Shown: positions 27,292 to 36,873 of the stretch, piece by piece
Position numbering within the stretch: the first letter of the stretch is position 1
Layout of the letters: each line of letters starts with the position of its first letter
From: Flavobacterium sp. HJ-32-4
GTDB taxonomy: Bacteria; Bacteroidota; Bacteroidia; Flavobacteriales; Flavobacteriaceae
DNA: 64,000 nt
Reading direction: 5' to 3'
Assembly: GCF_022532105.1 (NCBI RefSeq)
Contig: NZ_CP092832.1
Coordinates: forward strand, 1,889,001-1,953,000
The notes under the pieces: generated by a model
Database searches by the model: none
What the model was told of the DNA's origin: nothing
What the model saw: only the letters and a program-made list of their open reading frames with translations
Program-made: the position numbers and the translations under genes

Positions 27292-28569
27292 ATGAAACGA
27301 ATATGGGTCTTCTTCTTACCCCTGGTGGCAGCCGCGCAGGGGTACACGAGTTATTTTACGGGTAATGCCAACAATGTAGCTACCCAACCGTCATTCGGAG
27401 TCTGCCTCATGGGTGGGGCTACCGAACACGACAACGCCATGAAATGGCTGCTTCAAAAAGCGGATGGAGGTGATGTGGTCGTACTTCGCGCCACCGGGAG
27501 CGATGGCTACAACGACTACCTCTACAGCGAATTGGGTATCAACGTGAATTCGGTCGAAACACTCGTCATTACGTCGGTGGCGGGCGCGACGAATCCGTAC
27601 GTTCTCAACAAGGTCGCAAATGCTGAGATGATCTGGCTGGCCGGTGGCGACCAATACAATTACGTCTCATTTTTCCGTAACAATGCGCTTGGAGACCTTC
27701 TCAATGAGCATGTGGCAGTCAAACACTATCCGATCGGCGGCACAAGCGCCGGAATGGCGGTACTCGGTGGTTACTACTTCTCGGCCCAAAATGGTTCTAT
27801 TACCTCCTCAACCGCCACGTCCAATCCGTATGCTTCGAATATGACAATTGGTGCTGGCGACTTTATGACGGTTCCGTTTTTGGAGTCGGTCATCACCGAT
27901 ACACATTTTGATAACCCCGACCGTCGTGGGCGTCTTTCGGCGTTTATGGCGCGCATCACGCAGGATTATGACGTACGGTCATTCGGGATCGCCGCTAATG
28001 AATATGTAGCGGTGTGTGTCGACGAAACGGGTTTGGCACGGGTGTATGGCGATTATCCGAATTATCAGGAGTTCGCCTATTTCGTGCAATCGGGATGCAG
28101 CGGCGATTTCGGACCCGAACTCTGCAGCGCGGGCCAACCGCTTACCTGGAACTACGGAGGAAGTGCGCTTAAGGTCTACCGTGTGCCCGGTACTATGACG
28201 GGCCAAAACTATTTCAAACTCAACGACTGGCAGACCGGATCGGGTGGGACATGGTTTCACTGGAAAGTCACAGACGGGGCTTTCCTGCAGACGAGTGGAA
28301 CGCCCGCGACCTGCGCCCTTTCGGTAGGGGACGAAGAAGTGCCAATGGCGAAGTTATATCCGAATCCGTTTGGGGATGTGTTGGCGATTGAAATGACGGA
28401 TGTGGAACCCAAAGAACTAAAGGTGTATAGCATGCAGGGCCGTTTGGTCTACCAAGGACGTGCGCAGGGCACTGCCAACCTTGATACGGCTTCCTGGCCG
28501 TCCGGACTCTACATCATCGAATTGTGGGATGCACGCGGCGTTACGCGCTACAAAATGATTCGCGACTAG
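27292..28569 (+). CDS. Secreted peptidase S51 (cyanophycinase-like) with T9SS signal
   Basis: The start at 27292 gives a signal peptide ([16 protein letters not shown]), 425 residues. The S51 fold is seen from about 30: [28 protein letters not shown], the nucleophile serine in [14 protein letters not shown] near 160, and the family signature [20 protein letters not shown]. From about 355 a T9SS type A sorting domain follows ([15 protein letters not shown] ... GLYIIELWD ... YKMIRD). Family members cut beta-aspartyl or Asp-Arg bonds (cyanophycinase, aspartyl dipeptidase). The gene is 4 bp from pcm. Its stop TAG overlaps the smpB stop on the other strand (CTAG). Confidence 0.9.
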   Translation: MKRIWVFFLPLVAAAQGYTSYFTGNANNVATQPSFGVCLMGGATEHDNAMKWLLQKADGGDVVVLRATGSDGYNDYLYSELGINVNSVETLVITSVAGATNPYVLNKVANAEMIWLAGGDQYNYVSFFRNNALGDLLNEHVAVKHYPIGGTSAGMAVLGGYYFSAQNGSITSSTATSNPYASNMTIGAGDFMTVPFLESVITDTHFDNPDRRGRLSAFMARITQDYDVRSFGIAANEYVAVCVDETGLARVYGDYPNYQEFAYFVQSGCSGDFGPELCSAGQPLTWNYGGSALKVYRVPGTMTGQNYFKLNDWQTGSGGTWFHWKVTDGAFLQTSGTPATCALSVGDEEVPMAKLYPNPFGDVLAIEMTDVEPKELKVYSMQGRLVYQGRAQGTANLDTASWPSGLYIIELWDARGVTRYKMIRD

Positions 28570-29021
28570 CGCATGGCTTTTTTGATGCGGTCCAGGTCAC
28601 GTTTGCTGTCCGCTTCCTTGAGTGATTCACGTTTGTCGTAGGTCTTCTTACCGCGGCATAGTCCGATTTCCAGTTTTGCCAACCCTTTTTCGTTCGTATA
28701 AAGTCGAAGTGGGACAATAGTGAGTCCTTTTGCCTGCACAGAGCGATGCAACGATTTCAGTTCGCGTTTGTTCAATAACAATTTCCGCTCGCTCCGGGCC
28801 GCGTGGTTGAAGCGGTTGCCGAAGGCGTATTCTTCCACATACGTATTGATGGCAAAAAGCTCGAGGTCATGGAATTCACAGAAACTCTCCGCAATCTGTG
28901 CCTTTCCCAATCGGATCGACTTGATTTCGGTACCGGTCAGCACAATGCCCGCCGTATAGGTTTCGAGGATTTCGTAATCGAACCGCGCGCGCTTATTGAG
29001 TATGTTGGCCGTTTTCTGCAT
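28566..29021 (-). CDS. smpB: SsrA-binding protein SmpB
   Basis: The 151-residue protein binds tmRNA and brings it to stalled ribosomes. It has the family patterns [38 protein letters not shown], the [26 protein letters not shown] core, and the basic tail [20 protein letters not shown]. The tmRNA gene itself is not in the window. A TATCTTTG box 7 bp upstream is its promoter. The stop codon overlaps that of the convergent S51 gene. Confidence 0.97.
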   Translation of the reverse strand: MQKTANILNKRARFDYEILETYTAGIVLTGTEIKSIRLGKAQIAESFCEFHDLELFAINTYVEEYAFGNRFNHAARSERKLLLNKRELKSLHRSVQAKGLTIVPLRLYTNEKGLAKLEIGLCRGKKTYDKRESLKEADSKRDLDRIKKAMR

Positions 29022-29028
29022 CAGGCGG

Positions 29029-29036
29029 CAAAGATA
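29029..29036 (-). promoter_or_regulatory. Promoter -7 box of smpB
   Basis: On the - strand this reads TATCTTTG, 7 bp before the ATG, implying a very short leader. Confidence 0.6.
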
Positions 29037-29062
29037 CTACATCTGGGGCAATGCGGAAAGCA

Positions 29063-30652
29063 TCAGTCTTCCGGAATGCCCTTCCAGCGTCGGATAACAG
29101 GTGAGAGCAAGGCAACGGCGCCAAAAACGAATAAGATGTTACAATAGTGCACGATCCGCATGACGGAGTTATCATCGAGCGATTCGAGAACCGGGAAATC
29201 GACGAGGGTATTTTCGGATTGGTAGTAACCCGATACTTGCTTTGCCAACTCAATTCCCAATGTGTAGCAAAGTAATACGACCCCCGGAAGCTGCCATAGT
29301 AGGGTATTCAGGGCAATACCCGACCACTTTTTTCGACCTTCCCGCCAAATGCGGGCGAAATAGATATTGAATATAATCACCGTAAGAAGGATCATCACAA
29401 GAAAACTATCCCCACTGCTGAATACGACCGCCAGTAATGTTTCGGTAATACCGAGTACACCGGTTGTTATAAGGGCAATGAGCCAGTTGCGCCCCGAGCT
29501 AACACGGTAGGAAAAAATCAGGAGGGATAGGATCGCCGAGACGTAAAATACGGCGATTAACCAATCAAAAATATCGTACTTGTCGCGGTAGCTCTTCCGT
29601 AGTTCCTGATAGGATACCTCGAGATTATCCCCCGGAACGAAGTATTTGTTATAGACGTAGTCCTGTCCGTCTACCGTTCGCACTGCCTGCGTTGTAGAGT
29701 CGATCGTGGCAAGCTCCGCCGTGGGCTCCTCCCCGGTGACGACAACTTCTGCATCGGTGGTGTCAATCGCGGTTGGTGCGGCGACCACACCTGGATAATA
29801 GCGTTCACGTTCTTTTTTTCGTATACGGACATAGTCGGTAAAGTCCGGTGCATGATAGACCATCCCCAACCATTGTTTCGCCGAAACCGAGTGGGCCAGG
29901 TGATGTTCATCTGCCAACCGAATAAAGTCTGTCAGCAGTTGCTGCACCGAATCGCGTCGGTCGTTATACAACCATTCCCTCATCTGGTGGGTGGACGTGG
30001 TATCACCGAACGCTTTTATGGGTTGGACAACGTCGTACTCGTACTCCGGATAGTTATGTTCTGAGACATTTGCCAACCTATTGAAAAGGGAGTTCACAGC
30101 ATAACGCTTGTCACGGTACGAAAACGATGAAACATGTTGCACATGCCATATCCTTCTCACACTGTCAAAACGCTTAATGTCACGGTCCTGGTAGGCACCT
30201 TCATAAAAAAACGATGCGCGTTCAATGATTTTCGACCTATGGGCGAGTTCTTCCTCACTGAAATAACAGCGTTTGCGGAGGCCTTCGGCGAAAAAGAAGC
30301 TGGCAGGCATGCACGCAATCAGGAAACATCCCAAAAAAACGAGCGCCCATTCGGCGAAGAGACTGAATCGTGCACGCGGATACAATGCCTTAAAGGAGTT
30401 GTTTTTCAGGTAATAGACCAGCCAAATGATCAAGACCAATAATCCCAGTACAATAGCCAGGAAAAACACCGCTGGATAAATTGAGGAAAAATATTCCTCG
30501 TGACTATCAGCAAAGTCGATGGCGCCGTTACCGAATCCCCATGCAAAAAACAGGGCGTTCAGGAGCAGGAGTACAACCGTTACGGGAATGATGCGAGTGT
30601 TCCATATGAGGGGGCGGCGCAGAAGAAGATGGTGCTGTAATTTTGAAAACAT
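29063..30652 (-). CDS. Polytopic membrane protein partnered with an ABC ATPase
   Basis: This 529-residue protein is not recognised as a named family. I count about eight hydrophobic helices: three at about 20-42, 58-82 and 102-120, and five between about 360 and 520. A hydrophilic region of about 235 residues lies between the two groups (roughly 122-355). This layout is similar to large-loop ABC-2 type permeases. It starts 9 bp after the ABC ATPase gene, so it is probably the membrane subunit of the same transporter. The substrate and the sidedness of the loop cannot be told from sequence. Confidence 0.65.
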   Translation of the reverse strand: MFSKLQHHLLLRRPLIWNTRIIPVTVVLLLLNALFFAWGFGNGAIDFADSHEEYFSSIYPAVFFLAIVLGLLVLIIWLVYYLKNNSFKALYPRARFSLFAEWALVFLGCFLIACMPASFFFAEGLRKRCYFSEEELAHRSKIIERASFFYEGAYQDRDIKRFDSVRRIWHVQHVSSFSYRDKRYAVNSLFNRLANVSEHNYPEYEYDVVQPIKAFGDTTSTHQMREWLYNDRRDSVQQLLTDFIRLADEHHLAHSVSAKQWLGMVYHAPDFTDYVRIRKKERERYYPGVVAAPTAIDTTDAEVVVTGEEPTAELATIDSTTQAVRTVDGQDYVYNKYFVPGDNLEVSYQELRKSYRDKYDIFDWLIAVFYVSAILSLLIFSYRVSSGRNWLIALITTGVLGITETLLAVVFSSGDSFLVMILLTVIIFNIYFARIWREGRKKWSGIALNTLLWQLPGVVLLCYTLGIELAKQVSGYYQSENTLVDFPVLESLDDNSVMRIVHYCNILFVFGAVALLSPVIRRWKGIPED

Positions 30653-30661
30653 GGTCGCGGA

Positions 30662-31810
30662 TTAGGAAGCGAAGAAACGCCGTGTGGATAATGAGATGTC
30701 GCGGAAGTACAGAAGCGGGATGTTCTGGTCGATGATCACTTTCAAGACATCGGAAACCGACGTCCCTTCTTTGAAATACACGATGTAGGTGCCGCCATTG
30801 AACTGGATAGAATCAATAGTAGTGGCAAACGCGTCGTAAAGTTGTCCCTGCGTCCAGGCACTTTCCAACTCGATGGCTAATGGGGGTGCTGCCGCTTCTC
30901 CTGAACCTTTTTCGAAAAGATTGCGTTGTGCCCCGTTTTTCAGGAATACCACCTGATCGGACGTTTTTTCTACTTCGTACAATTGCTGTGAACTCAATAC
31001 AATGCCAATCGGACGGAAAGGAGATTTGGCGATGGAACGGAAATCTTCCAGTATCGTCTGTTGGGCCAGGATGTCAAGGTTGGCCAACGGTTCATCTATC
31101 AGCAGGATCTTCGGTCGACGTAACAGCATCCGGGCAAGCTCAAAACGCATCTTGTAACCCGATGACAGGCTTTTCCAGCTGTGATCCCTGAATTTACGCA
31201 GTCCTAAACGACTCACGATCAATTCCACGACCCACTCGTTTTCTTCGGGGCCATATCCATAGAGTGTGCCCGTAAAAAGCAGGTTCTCGCGCATCGACCC
31301 ATACCACGTATCCGTGCGTTGCGGGATGTAGACCAATTGAGTGCGAAGGTCATAACCGTCGGTGTAAGGAAAATGATACACCAGTTCCCCTCCGTCGTGC
31401 ACCAGTTCGCGCGCCAACGAACGCAACAGTGTTGTTTTGCCATTTCCGTTCTCACCGACGAGACCGATGATCTCCCCTTGTTTTATCTGTAAATCAATGG
31501 GGCCAAGGCGGAAACGCCCTCCGGAATAGGATTTCGAAAGGCCTTTCGCTACTACCAACAAGTCGTTGTTGGCAAGCGGTTTCTTAGAAAGGGTCGCGTG
31601 AAGGGCTGCAAGGCGATGCTCCAGTTTTGGGTTCACAACCGACGCGTCGGTGTGATGGTCAAGCCACTGTAGAAGATCGACGGTTTCTTTGTAGTGGGAA
31701 AGCGCTTCTGTGTCAAGTGTAAGATCGATGATGCGTTTTACGACGAGCGAGGTATCACCGAAGCGCAGGAAGTCGCAGATTTCTGCATACTGCCTTTCGA
31801 ATTCATTCAT
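30662..31810 (-). CDS. ABC transporter ATP-binding protein with N- and C-terminal extensions
   Basis: The 382-residue protein has a helical N-terminal extension of about 83 residues, an ABC domain at about 84-290 and a C-terminal domain of about 90 residues. Walker A is GLVGENGNGKTTLL (near 116) and Walker B is PKILLIDEPLANLD. The signature reads LSSGYKMRFELARM instead of the usual LSGGQ, with a D-loop aspartate present. The normal ABC-2 ATPase length is about 230-310, so both extensions are unusual. The multi-spanning membrane protein gene follows after 9 bp. Confidence 0.85.
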   Translation of the reverse strand: MNEFERQYAEICDFLRFGDTSLVVKRIIDLTLDTEALSHYKETVDLLQWLDHHTDASVVNPKLEHRLAALHATLSKKPLANNDLLVVAKGLSKSYSGGRFRLGPIDLQIKQGEIIGLVGENGNGKTTLLRSLARELVHDGGELVYHFPYTDGYDLRTQLVYIPQRTDTWYGSMRENLLFTGTLYGYGPEENEWVVELIVSRLGLRKFRDHSWKSLSSGYKMRFELARMLLRRPKILLIDEPLANLDILAQQTILEDFRSIAKSPFRPIGIVLSSQQLYEVEKTSDQVVFLKNGAQRNLFEKGSGEAAAPPLAIELESAWTQGQLYDAFATTIDSIQFNGGTYIVYFKEGTSVSDVLKVIIDQNIPLLYFRDISLSTRRFFAS

Positions 31811-31826
31811 GTGGCGTGGTTTGCAC

Positions 31827-31834
31827 CAAATATA
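31827..31834 (-). promoter_or_regulatory. Promoter -7 box of the ABC transporter operon
   Basis: On the - strand this reads TATATTTG, 16 bp before the ATPase ATG. Confidence 0.6.
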
Positions 31835-31860
31835 AAAAAATCCCGGTTGCCCGGGACTTT
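31834..31860 (-). terminator. Rho-independent terminator of the small lipoprotein gene
   Basis: On the - strand a TCCCGGG / CCGGGA hairpin is followed by seven T, just after the stop at 31862. Confidence 0.85.
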
Positions 31861-31861
31861 C

Positions 31862-32287
31862 TTATTCTGTTACGACGACGTTTCGGACGAAGTAATCGGT
31901 GTTACTCTTCTTAAACTTCAAAACGTAGGTCCCGGAAGTAGTCGGCGTGAAGGTGTAGGTCTGGGTCAGCGTACTTTCCTGATCCTGGCAACTACAACCA
32001 TCGTATTTCGTATTGACCGTGATTTGTCTTTCCGTAGCGTCGATATTTTGCTGGTAGAAGCGATCAAAGCTGTAGCATTGGTTCGGAATTTTGAAGGAGA
32101 CGCCGAAGGTGACAGGCGTACCCGTAACGACGGTTGTGGTGCCGCCCTCTTCACCCGTCACGGCCGTAGCGGCTGTACCGATGCCGGATGCCGTACAGGT
32201 TTGGGAGGATGAAGATCCTATGTCACATCCGCTCAGGAAGATAGACAGGAAAAGAGCCGTGGAAAACAGTAAAAAGCGTGATTTCAT
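31862..32287 (-). CDS. Small lipoprotein, unknown function
   Basis: The start at 32287 gives MKSRFLLFSTALFLSIFLSGCDIG, a signal peptide with lipobox LSGC, and 141 residues. The mature part is beta-rich, resembling a single Ig-like domain (TPVTFGVSFKIPNQCYSFDRFY ... YTFTPTTSGTYVLKFKK ... YFVRNVVVTE). The paired cysteines DGCSC and NQCYS may form disulphides. I recognise no family. A terminator follows directly and a weak TATCTTTA box lies upstream, so it is probably a single-gene unit. Confidence 0.7.
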   Translation of the reverse strand: MKSRFLLFSTALFLSIFLSGCDIGSSSSQTCTASGIGTAATAVTGEEGGTTTVVTGTPVTFGVSFKIPNQCYSFDRFYQQNIDATERQITVNTKYDGCSCQDQESTLTQTYTFTPTTSGTYVLKFKKSNTDYFVRNVVVTE

Positions 32288-32329
32288 AACTAATATGTGC
32301 AATGGTTTTGATGTTGTAAAGATAGAATT

Positions 32330-32917
32330 TTACCGGGGTGGTTGCGCAAGCCAACGGCTTTTCAGCAATGAATAGACCATAGAATCGATAAAAGTGCCCT
32401 CAAAGAACTCATTTTCTATGTAATGCGCTTCCTTAACGAACCCGTTCTTTTCCAAAACACGGGCGGATGCGGTATTAGCCGGGTCGATGATGGCCTCGGT
32501 CGAATGGAGTTGCATCGTTTCGAATCCGTAGCGAAGGACAGCATGCAGTGCTTCGGTCACGAGTCCACGACCCCAATACGGGCGCAGTACCATATAACCG
32601 ACTTCTGACCGAAAATGCTCGACGTGTATTCTATAATGACCCATCACGCCAATCGCTTTATCGGGCTGCTCGCGAAGATACAGTCCCCAATTGATTCCTT
32701 CATTCGCCTCGATTTTGGACGTAATCAACTGCAGGTGCTGTTCGGCTTCCTCTCGTGTCTTCACCAGCGGACGGTTGACATACCGCATCGTCTCCGGATC
32801 GGAACGCAATTCGAAAAGCATATCCACCTGTTGGTCATCGAGTTGTTTCAGGATCATCCGTTCGGTTTCCAAAACGGGAAACGGATCAAAGTTCACATAT
32901 AGCGTCGGAACGGTCAT
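32330..32917 (-). CDS. GNAT family N-acetyltransferase (RimJ/RimL-like)
   Basis: The 195-residue protein begins with the RimJ-like pattern ETERMILKQLDDQQVDMLFELRSDPETMRYVNR. The acetyl-CoA site follows (SEVGYMVLRPYWGRGLVTEALHAVLRYGFE). The conserved asparagine loop STEAIIDPANTASARVLEKNGF is the last motif. Such enzymes acetylate protein N-termini or small amines; the substrate here is unknown. Its start overlaps the epimerase stop by 4 bp, so the two are co-translated. Confidence 0.9.
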   Translation of the reverse strand: MTVPTLYVNFDPFPVLETERMILKQLDDQQVDMLFELRSDPETMRYVNRPLVKTREEAEQHLQLITSKIEANEGINWGLYLREQPDKAIGVMGHYRIHVEHFRSEVGYMVLRPYWGRGLVTEALHAVLRYGFETMQLHSTEAIIDPANTASARVLEKNGFVKEAHYIENEFFEGTFIDSMVYSLLKSRWLAQPPR

Positions 32918-33774
32918 GGCACGTGAATTTTAATGGTGTAGGCGGTATGGAAATCTTGCCCAGATGCCAACTGGCGTATACCTTTTTTGTTTTCAAGTAC
33001 GCCGGATGCATCTGTCGTATCGGCATACCCGTGCCACGGCTCGATGCAAAGGAAAGGCGCACCGGGTTTCGTCCACAGGCCTACATCCGGAAAGTCCCTC
33101 AGGTCGACTGAGAGCAGGTCATGGCCCTCTTCGCGGATGGTCAACGTTTTGCATGACTGCGATGTAAACACCAAAGCATCCCGCTCGAAAAGGCGGTAAT
33201 CAAGGGCGAAATGGCCCGATGTCGCATCCAGTTCCGCCGTTTCATCCGACAGTAAGTCGCGGTCGAGTAGGCGATAGGTCAACACAGCCGCCGGTTCCAC
33301 AGCCACCGAATACGAGTCGAACGCTTGGGGCAACGCAAACGCCGGATGGCCTCCCACAGAAAAGAAAAGGATCGAGGTGTCGGTATTCCGCACTTCGTAG
33401 GTAACGGTGAGGGTGCTGTCGGAAAGCCGATACCGAATCCGGAATTCGAAGGCAAACGGATACATCGCCCGCGTCTCGGCATCGTCGGTGAGGAGGAATA
33501 CGGCTTCGGATCCTGATTGCTGTTCGAGCGAAAATGTCTTGTCCCGCGCGAAACCGTGACGTCCCATCGTATAAGTGACGCCGTTATACCTATACTGGTT
33601 GTCTTTCAGTGTTCCGACAATAGGGAAAAGCACCGGCGCGTGTTTGCCCCACACGTCGGGTCGGCCTTCCCACATATAGTCCCGGCCTTTGGCGTCGCGC
33701 AGGGATACGAGTTCGGCTCCTTTGAAGCGTACCGTTGCGTTTAGTAGGTTGTTTTGGAGTGTAATTTCGGTCAT
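32914..33774 (-). CDS. Aldose 1-epimerase family protein
   Basis: The 286-residue protein has the galactose-mutarotase fold. It starts TEITLQNNLLNATVRFKGAELVSL and shows YMWEGRPDVWGKHAPVLFPIVG near 32. The conserved histidine lies in FSVGGHPAFALP near 140, and the later acid/trp region is CIEPWHGYAD. It resembles the LacX-like branch of the family, with an unknown sugar substrate. It is the first gene of a two-gene run with the GNAT and has a TAGCTTTG -7 box 4 bp before the ATG. Confidence 0.88.
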   Translation of the reverse strand: MTEITLQNNLLNATVRFKGAELVSLRDAKGRDYMWEGRPDVWGKHAPVLFPIVGTLKDNQYRYNGVTYTMGRHGFARDKTFSLEQQSGSEAVFLLTDDAETRAMYPFAFEFRIRYRLSDSTLTVTYEVRNTDTSILFFSVGGHPAFALPQAFDSYSVAVEPAAVLTYRLLDRDLLSDETAELDATSGHFALDYRLFERDALVFTSQSCKTLTIREEGHDLLSVDLRDFPDVGLWTKPGAPFLCIEPWHGYADTTDASGVLENKKGIRQLASGQDFHTAYTIKIHVP

Positions 33775-33778
33775 ACGA

Positions 33779-33786
33779 CAAAGCTA
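33779..33786 (-). promoter_or_regulatory. Promoter -7 box of the aldose epimerase-like gene
   Basis: On the - strand this reads TAGCTTTG, 4 bp before the ATG, implying a nearly leaderless mRNA. Confidence 0.55.
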
Positions 33787-33911
33787 CGATTTTTTGATAC
33801 GGTCGGAGTTTCGTTGCCCACTACCACCTTTAACGTATTTTTATGGTAAGAGCGGATCATGTGAAACGCAGTGTTCGTATTTTTTCTGTTAATTTGTCCC
33901 GCTAATCCTTT

Positions 33912-36164
33912 ATGAAGATGAGAGATCTCCGCATGGGTGGCCTGGCCCTGGCCTCGCTGCTTTTTGTTTCCCTGTCGGCCCTGGCCCAGGACGAGGACGT
34001 CAAGTCCAATTACGACTACCACGAAGCCTTCGCACCGGGGTTTTATACGAAAGACGGAAGCCCCACGCGGTCATCCGGAGGTCAACCGGGTCCGGCCTAC
34101 TGGCAGAACCGCGCCGACTACCAACTGACGGCATCACTCGATCCGGCCACGCGTACCATCCGCGGAAGCGAAGTCCTGACGTACACCAACAACAGTCCCG
34201 ACAAACTCTCTTTTCTTTGGTTGTATGTCGACCAAAACCTCTTCGCCAACGATTCGCGCGGGAAGGCGGTCATTCCGGTAACGGGCAGCCGTAACGGGGA
34301 TAAAAATGAAAAATTTGACGGCGGCCATCGAATTGGCGCAGTGAAACTTGTGTCTACCGTGAACGGAAAGACCTCTGAACAAGTGCTGAAATATGAAATC
34401 ACCGATACCCGTATGCAGGTGTTCCTTCCAACGGATCTGCGTCCGGGCGGCACCGTCAAACTGAAGATTGATTTCTCGTTCGTGTCGCCGATCTTCGGTT
34501 CTGACCGAATGGGCGTACAGGCGACCAAAAACGGCGATATTTTCTCTGTCGCCCAATGGTATCCACGCATGGCGGTGTATGATGATGTGAGAGGATGGAA
34601 CACGCTTCCGTATCAGGGAGCCGGAGAATTCTACCTCGAGTACGGCAACTTCGATGTGTCGATAACCGCTCCGGCCAACCACATTGTTGTATGTTCAGGT
34701 GAATTGCTGAATCCGACGGAAGTGTATACGGCGGCTCAGGTAAAACGTTGGGAAGAAGCGCGGAAAAGCGACAAAACGGTGATCATTCGCTCTGCAGCTG
34801 AGGTAACCGAGGCGTCATCGCGTCCGTCTGGCAAGAAAGAGCTCACCTGGCGTTTCCGCATCCAGAATGCGCGCGATGTGTCGTGGGCGTCGTCGGCTGC
34901 CTTTATCGTCGATGCGGCCCGTATTAACCTTCCAAGTGGAAAGAAATCGTTGGCCATCTCGGCTTATCCGGTCGAAAGTGACGGAATGGACGCATGGGGA
35001 CGGTCAACCGAATACACGAAAACGAGTATTGAGAATTACTCCAAGCGTTGGTTCGAATACCCGTATCCGGCCGCTACCAATGTGGCGTCGATTGTGGGTG
35101 GGATGGAATATCCGGGCATCGTATTCTGTGAGTATACCTCAAAAGGATCGGATCTGTGGGGCGTTACCGACCACGAGTTCGGCCACGGCTGGTTCCCGAT
35201 GATCGTAGGTTCAAATGAACGCCTCTTCGCCTGGATGGATGAAGGCTTCAATACGTTCATCAACTCGCTGAGCGCCGAAGATTTCAATAAAGGAGAATAC
35301 CTCTACAAGCGTCCGAATGTCAACTACAAGTCGGAAGAATTAACCTCTCCCGACCTGGAGCCGATCTACACCATGCCCGACGGACTGAAGGAGGCGAACC
35401 TGGGGGTGCTGGCGTATGACAAGCCCGCGACCGGACTCACCATTCTTCGTGAACAGGTATTAGGTAAAGAGCGTTTCGACCGCGCCTTCCGCGAGTATAC
35501 CCATCGTTGGGCGTTCAAGCACCCGATGCCGGACGACTTTTTCCGTACCATCGAAAATGTGGCGGGCGAAGACCTTTCCTGGTTCTGGCGTGGTTGGTTC
35601 ATCAACAACTGGCGCTTCGATGTGAAGATCGACAACGTGATGTACCAGAAAAACAAACCCGAGAAAGGAACGGTCATCACCATCACCAATCTCGAAAAAA
35701 TGCCGATGCCGGTAACCGTGGAAGTAACGGGTAAAAGCGGTACGAAAGTGCGCAAAACCCTTCCGGTGGAAATCTGGCAACGCAACAAACAATGGACATT
35801 CCGTTTCCCCTCCACAGAAGAGATCACCCGTATTGAGCTCGATCCGGATCACGCCCTTCCTGACGTGAACGCAGTGAACAACGTCTGGACGTCTGATAAA
35901 GACAAAATCGAAAAAGATACGACCATCGATGTAACTGAATTCGTTGGGGTATTTGGTAATCCGATGTTGCCGGTGAAATTGACGTTTTCGGATGAACGCG
36001 GCACGTTGACCCTAACGCTTCCAAATAACCCGCCCATTCCATTGGAGTCAAAAGGCAATGATAAGTTTGGCGTACCCGGACTTGATGTCCAGTTCAACGA
36101 AGACCGTTCTAAAGTGATCCTGTTCGTACAGGGACGCGAACTGCCGTTTGATCGTGAGAAATAG
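33912..36164 (+). CDS. Secreted M1 family zinc metallopeptidase
   Basis: The 750-residue protein has a signal peptide (about 1-25, [14 protein letters not shown]). An N-terminal beta domain is followed by the substrate-anchoring [15 protein letters not shown] near 395 and the zinc site HEFGHGWFP near 420. The third zinc ligand glutamate lies in AWMDEGFN, 18 residues after the second histidine, exactly the M1 spacing. A C-terminal domain of about 200 residues follows. M1 enzymes remove N-terminal amino acids from peptides; this one should act in the periplasm or outside the cell. No T9SS sorting signal is seen. It stands alone. Confidence 0.93.
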   Translation: MKMRDLRMGGLALASLLFVSLSALAQDEDVKSNYDYHEAFAPGFYTKDGSPTRSSGGQPGPAYWQNRADYQLTASLDPATRTIRGSEVLTYTNNSPDKLSFLWLYVDQNLFANDSRGKAVIPVTGSRNGDKNEKFDGGHRIGAVKLVSTVNGKTSEQVLKYEITDTRMQVFLPTDLRPGGTVKLKIDFSFVSPIFGSDRMGVQATKNGDIFSVAQWYPRMAVYDDVRGWNTLPYQGAGEFYLEYGNFDVSITAPANHIVVCSGELLNPTEVYTAAQVKRWEEARKSDKTVIIRSAAEVTEASSRPSGKKELTWRFRIQNARDVSWASSAAFIVDAARINLPSGKKSLAISAYPVESDGMDAWGRSTEYTKTSIENYSKRWFEYPYPAATNVASIVGGMEYPGIVFCEYTSKGSDLWGVTDHEFGHGWFPMIVGSNERLFAWMDEGFNTFINSLSAEDFNKGEYLYKRPNVNYKSEELTSPDLEPIYTMPDGLKEANLGVLAYDKPATGLTILREQVLGKERFDRAFREYTHRWAFKHPMPDDFFRTIENVAGEDLSWFWRGWFINNWRFDVKIDNVMYQKNKPEKGTVITITNLEKMPMPVTVEVTGKSGTKVRKTLPVEIWQRNKQWTFRFPSTEEITRIELDPDHALPDVNAVNNVWTSDKDKIEKDTTIDVTEFVGVFGNPMLPVKLTFSDERGTLTLTLPNNPPIPLESKGNDKFGVPGLDVQFNEDRSKVILFVQGRELPFDREK

Positions 36165-36194
36165 AGTGACTGAGTAACTAAGTAACTGAGTAAA
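36165..36194 (+). repeat. GTAACTGA array after the M1 peptidase
   Basis: Four 8-bp units of the type GAGTGACT / GAGTAACT / AAGTAACT start right after the stop codon. They resemble the GAGAAACTGAG units in the array at 42.8 kb, read on the other strand. Confidence 0.7.
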
Positions 36195-36198
36195 AAGA

Positions 36199-36234
36199 CA
36201 AAAGGGCTGTCATTCCGACGGCCCTTTCTTTTTA
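36199..36234. terminator. Bidirectional terminator between the M1 peptidase and DUF4199 genes
   Basis: An AAGGGC(TGTC) / (GACG)GCCCTT stem has an A-run on the left and a T-run on the right, so it can serve both converging genes. Confidence 0.8.
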
Positions 36235-36777
36235 GGTATGCGACAGTTGGGAAGCTCCGTGTGCCGGTTTTCGTTTCATGATCAGCGCTGCCAGTAAGGA
36301 CATTCCCAGTCCGATCGGTAAAATCTCAATGGCCGTCAGGCCGATAAACACGAGTGGGTTATCATAATGATCGGCCATCCATTTGGTATCGGCCGTTTCG
36401 GCTGCAATTTGCTGGGCGGTGTGACCCGCTTCCTGAAGTTTCGTTACTTCCATAGCCAGGTACTGGTCCATGAAATCGGGAAAGAAAAAGTGATAGGATA
36501 CGCCCCAGGCGCCCACGTAGGCCGTGGTGGTGATCAAGGAAATCAGGAGACAGATCGAAATTGCTTTTCCAAATGAAAGCCCTTCGATTACATGATCGCG
36601 ACGGTAACGAGCCAGCGCGACAAAGTTAAAGGCGAAGGCGATGAACATACCCAGAAAGCCAATCGCCATGCTGCCTTGGCTATCGGGGTGGTTTTCGTGA
36701 ATAATGACCGCAGCGATCATCATCGCTACTACAATAGAAGAGGCAATCGCGCCGTACGTCCAAATGACTTTTTTCAT
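36232..36777 (-). CDS. DUF4199 family membrane protein
   Basis: The 181-residue protein has four hydrophobic helices: at about 7-28 (YGAIASSIVVAMMIAAVII), 36-57, 72-92 and 145-166. The fourth helix includes NPLVFIGLTAIEILPIGLGMSLLAALIM, the DUF4199 pattern. A hydrophilic stretch with alternating acidic residues sits between helices 3 and 4. The function of the family is unknown; it is common in Bacteroidota. The gene is alone between the terminator and a 96-bp gap. Confidence 0.82.
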   Translation of the reverse strand: MKKVIWTYGAIASSIVVAMMIAAVIIHENHPDSQGSMAIGFLGMFIAFAFNFVALARYRRDHVIEGLSFGKAISICLLISLITTTAYVGAWGVSYHFFFPDFMDQYLAMEVTKLQEAGHTAQQIAAETADTKWMADHYDNPLVFIGLTAIEILPIGLGMSLLAALIMKRKPAHGASQLSHT

Positions 36778-36873
36778 GGTGGTGAATTTTGTGTTAGTGG
36801 TGTCAAAGTTGCCGTGTCAAAGTTGAAATGGGGTCATACTTTTGGGTGATTTTGTAAAATTCATCCGTTAGTA

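Noticed and set aside
27292..28569. Cytoplasmic cyanophycin storage system
   Set aside because: The S51 protein has a signal peptide and a T9SS signal, and no cyanophycin synthetase is nearby.
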